DNA of 64,000 nucleotides from Coprococcus sp. (GTDB lineage: Bacteria > Bacillota > Clostridia > Lachnospirales > Lachnospiraceae): NCBI GenBank assembly GCA_016297495.1, contig JAEDGN010000001.1, forward strand, positions 42,609 to 106,608. The letters run 5' to 3'. Positions 63,283 through 64,000 of this stretch are shown one piece after another. The notes under the pieces are model-generated. The model did not search any database. It was given only the letters and a program-made list of their open reading frames with translations, and had not been told where the DNA came from. The stretch's first letter is position 1. The number at the start of each line of letters is the position of its first letter. The position numbers and the translations under genes are program-made.

Positions 63283-64000
63283 ATGGCAAAATTGGTAATT
63301 AATCCGAATCATACTCTCAGCAAAATTAATAAGGAAATTTATGGACATTTCTCTGAGCATCTCGGACGTTGTATTTATGAAGGCATCTATGTGGGTGAAG
63401 ATTCCCCGATTCCGAATGTGAATGGTATGCGTACCGATGTGGTGGAAGCTTTAAAGGAGATTAAAGTACCTGTGCTTCGCTGGCCGGGCGGCTGTTTTGC
63501 AGATGAATATCACTGGATGGAGGGCATAGGTCCGAAAGAGAACAGAAAGAAAATGATCAATACCCATTGGGGAGGCGTTGTTGAGGATAACAGCTTTGGT
63601 ACCCATGAGTATTTTGAGCTTTGCCGTCAACTGGGATGTGAAACCTATATTAATGGCAACCTTGGCAGCGGCACTGTTCAAGAGATGTCCGAGTGGGTGG
63701 AATATATGACATTTTCAGGCGTTTCTCCGATGGCGGAGCTGCGCCGGACCAATGGACATGAGGAGCCGTGGAAGGTGGATTTCTTCGGTGTAGGCAATGA
63801 GAACTGGGGATGCGGCGGCAATATGAATCCGGATTTTTATGCCAATGAATATCGCAGATATCAGACCTATGTCAGGGATTATGATAAGGATACAAAGATT
63901 CAGAAAATCTGCTGCGGTGCCAATGTCGATGATTACGAGTGGACAAGAGAGGTATTAAAGACCTGCTTCAATCACAGCGAACCTGAACAGCATGGTTTTA
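63283..64000 (+). CDS. abfA: Alpha-N-arabinofuranosidase, GH51 (partial, runs off the window)
   Basis: At least 239 residues of a GH51 enzyme, cut by the window end. It begins [12 protein letters not shown], then [41 protein letters not shown] and the acid/base block [12 protein letters not shown], whose Glu after Asn is catalytic. The nucleophile Glu lies beyond the window. No signal peptide, so it trims oligomers in the cytosol. TTAAAGGAGA precedes the ATG, 32 bp after the GH43 lipoprotein gene. Confidence 0.93.
   Translation, partial: MAKLVINPNHTLSKINKEIYGHFSEHLGRCIYEGIYVGEDSPIPNVNGMRTDVVEALKEIKVPVLRWPGGCFADEYHWMEGIGPKENRKKMINTHWGGVVEDNSFGTHEYFELCRQLGCETYINGNLGSGTVQEMSEWVEYMTFSGVSPMAELRRTNGHEEPWKVDFFGVGNENWGCGGNMNPDFYANEYRRYQTYVRDYDKDTKIQKICCGANVDDYEWTREVLKTCFNHSEPEQHGF

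Noticed and set aside
1..64000. tRNA, rRNA, CRISPR arrays, insertion sequences or prophage
   Set aside because: No cloverleaf-like T-loop/CCA sequence, no regularly spaced repeats, and no transposase, integrase or phage structural gene was seen.

Overview
The window looks like the chromosome of an endospore-forming, anaerobic gut-type member of the Clostridia, most likely Lachnospiraceae; the genus cannot be fixed from sequence alone. The reasons are sporulation and germination genes (SipL, a GerA-type receptor operon, a CotS-family kinase-like protein), Veg and DUF4250 proteins, the oxygen-independent (cbi-type) cobalamin route, AGGAGG ribosome-binding sites before nearly every gene, and an arabinan-utilisation locus built on GH43/GH51 enzymes and a CUT1 ABC importer. 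I see no rRNA, tRNA, CRISPR, prophage or insertion sequence. The gene content is mostly chromosomal core.

Layout. 1-3830: a class C sortase (cut at its 5' end) translationally coupled to a five-CnaB-domain LPXTG surface protein. 3890-9000: housekeeping genes (rhomboid protease, soluble histidine kinase, HIT protein, MurG, a TSCPD protein, MTA/SAH nucleosidase, a membrane protein of unknown role). 9000-21190: a long same-strand block comprising a structured leader and hydantoinase/dihydropyrimidinase, two tandem CBS-DRTGG pyrophosphatases, a flavin reductase, cbiD-L-F-G-H, a DUF362 ferredoxin-like protein and UppP. The five cbi genes encode five consecutive steps of anaerobic corrin-ring synthesis. 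21200-29400: MATE transporter, asparaginase, glucose-6-phosphate isomerase, Cof-type phosphatase, CotS-like protein and phosphohexomutase. 29400-38690: two lipoproteins, then veg-sipL-ispE-gntR, a gerA operon with a shortened C subunit, and DUF1934/DUF3783 genes. 38700-52660: nucleotide kinase-like protein, class II aldolase, polysaccharide deacetylase, Nfo, CCA-adding enzyme, a 183-bp near-perfect palindrome, a membrane-anchored protein, PlsC-MalQ, a Cys-Pro-rich protein behind a sigma-K-like promoter, a methyltransferase plus large cell-surface protein, the 58-codon DUF4250 gene and PfkA.

52720-64000 is an arabinan/arabino-oligosaccharide locus: AraC regulator and YesL-type protein (minus strand), a divergent cytosolic GH43, solute-binding lipoprotein and two permeases (no ATPase gene), a second cytosolic GH43, a winged-helix regulator, a secreted lipoprotein GH43 and a GH51 arabinofuranosidase cut by the window end. 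The likely flow is surface endo-hydrolysis, ABC import of oligomers, then cytosolic GH43/GH51 cleavage. A shared inverted repeat (TTTAG-N6-CTAAA) lies upstream of the regulator and the transporter, with a near match before the first GH43, suggesting a local regulon.

The best candidates for undescribed biology are that motif and its regulator, the 183-bp palindrome at 43676-43858, and two structured leaders (8121-8203 and 9062-9212) that match no riboswitch class I can recognise by eye.
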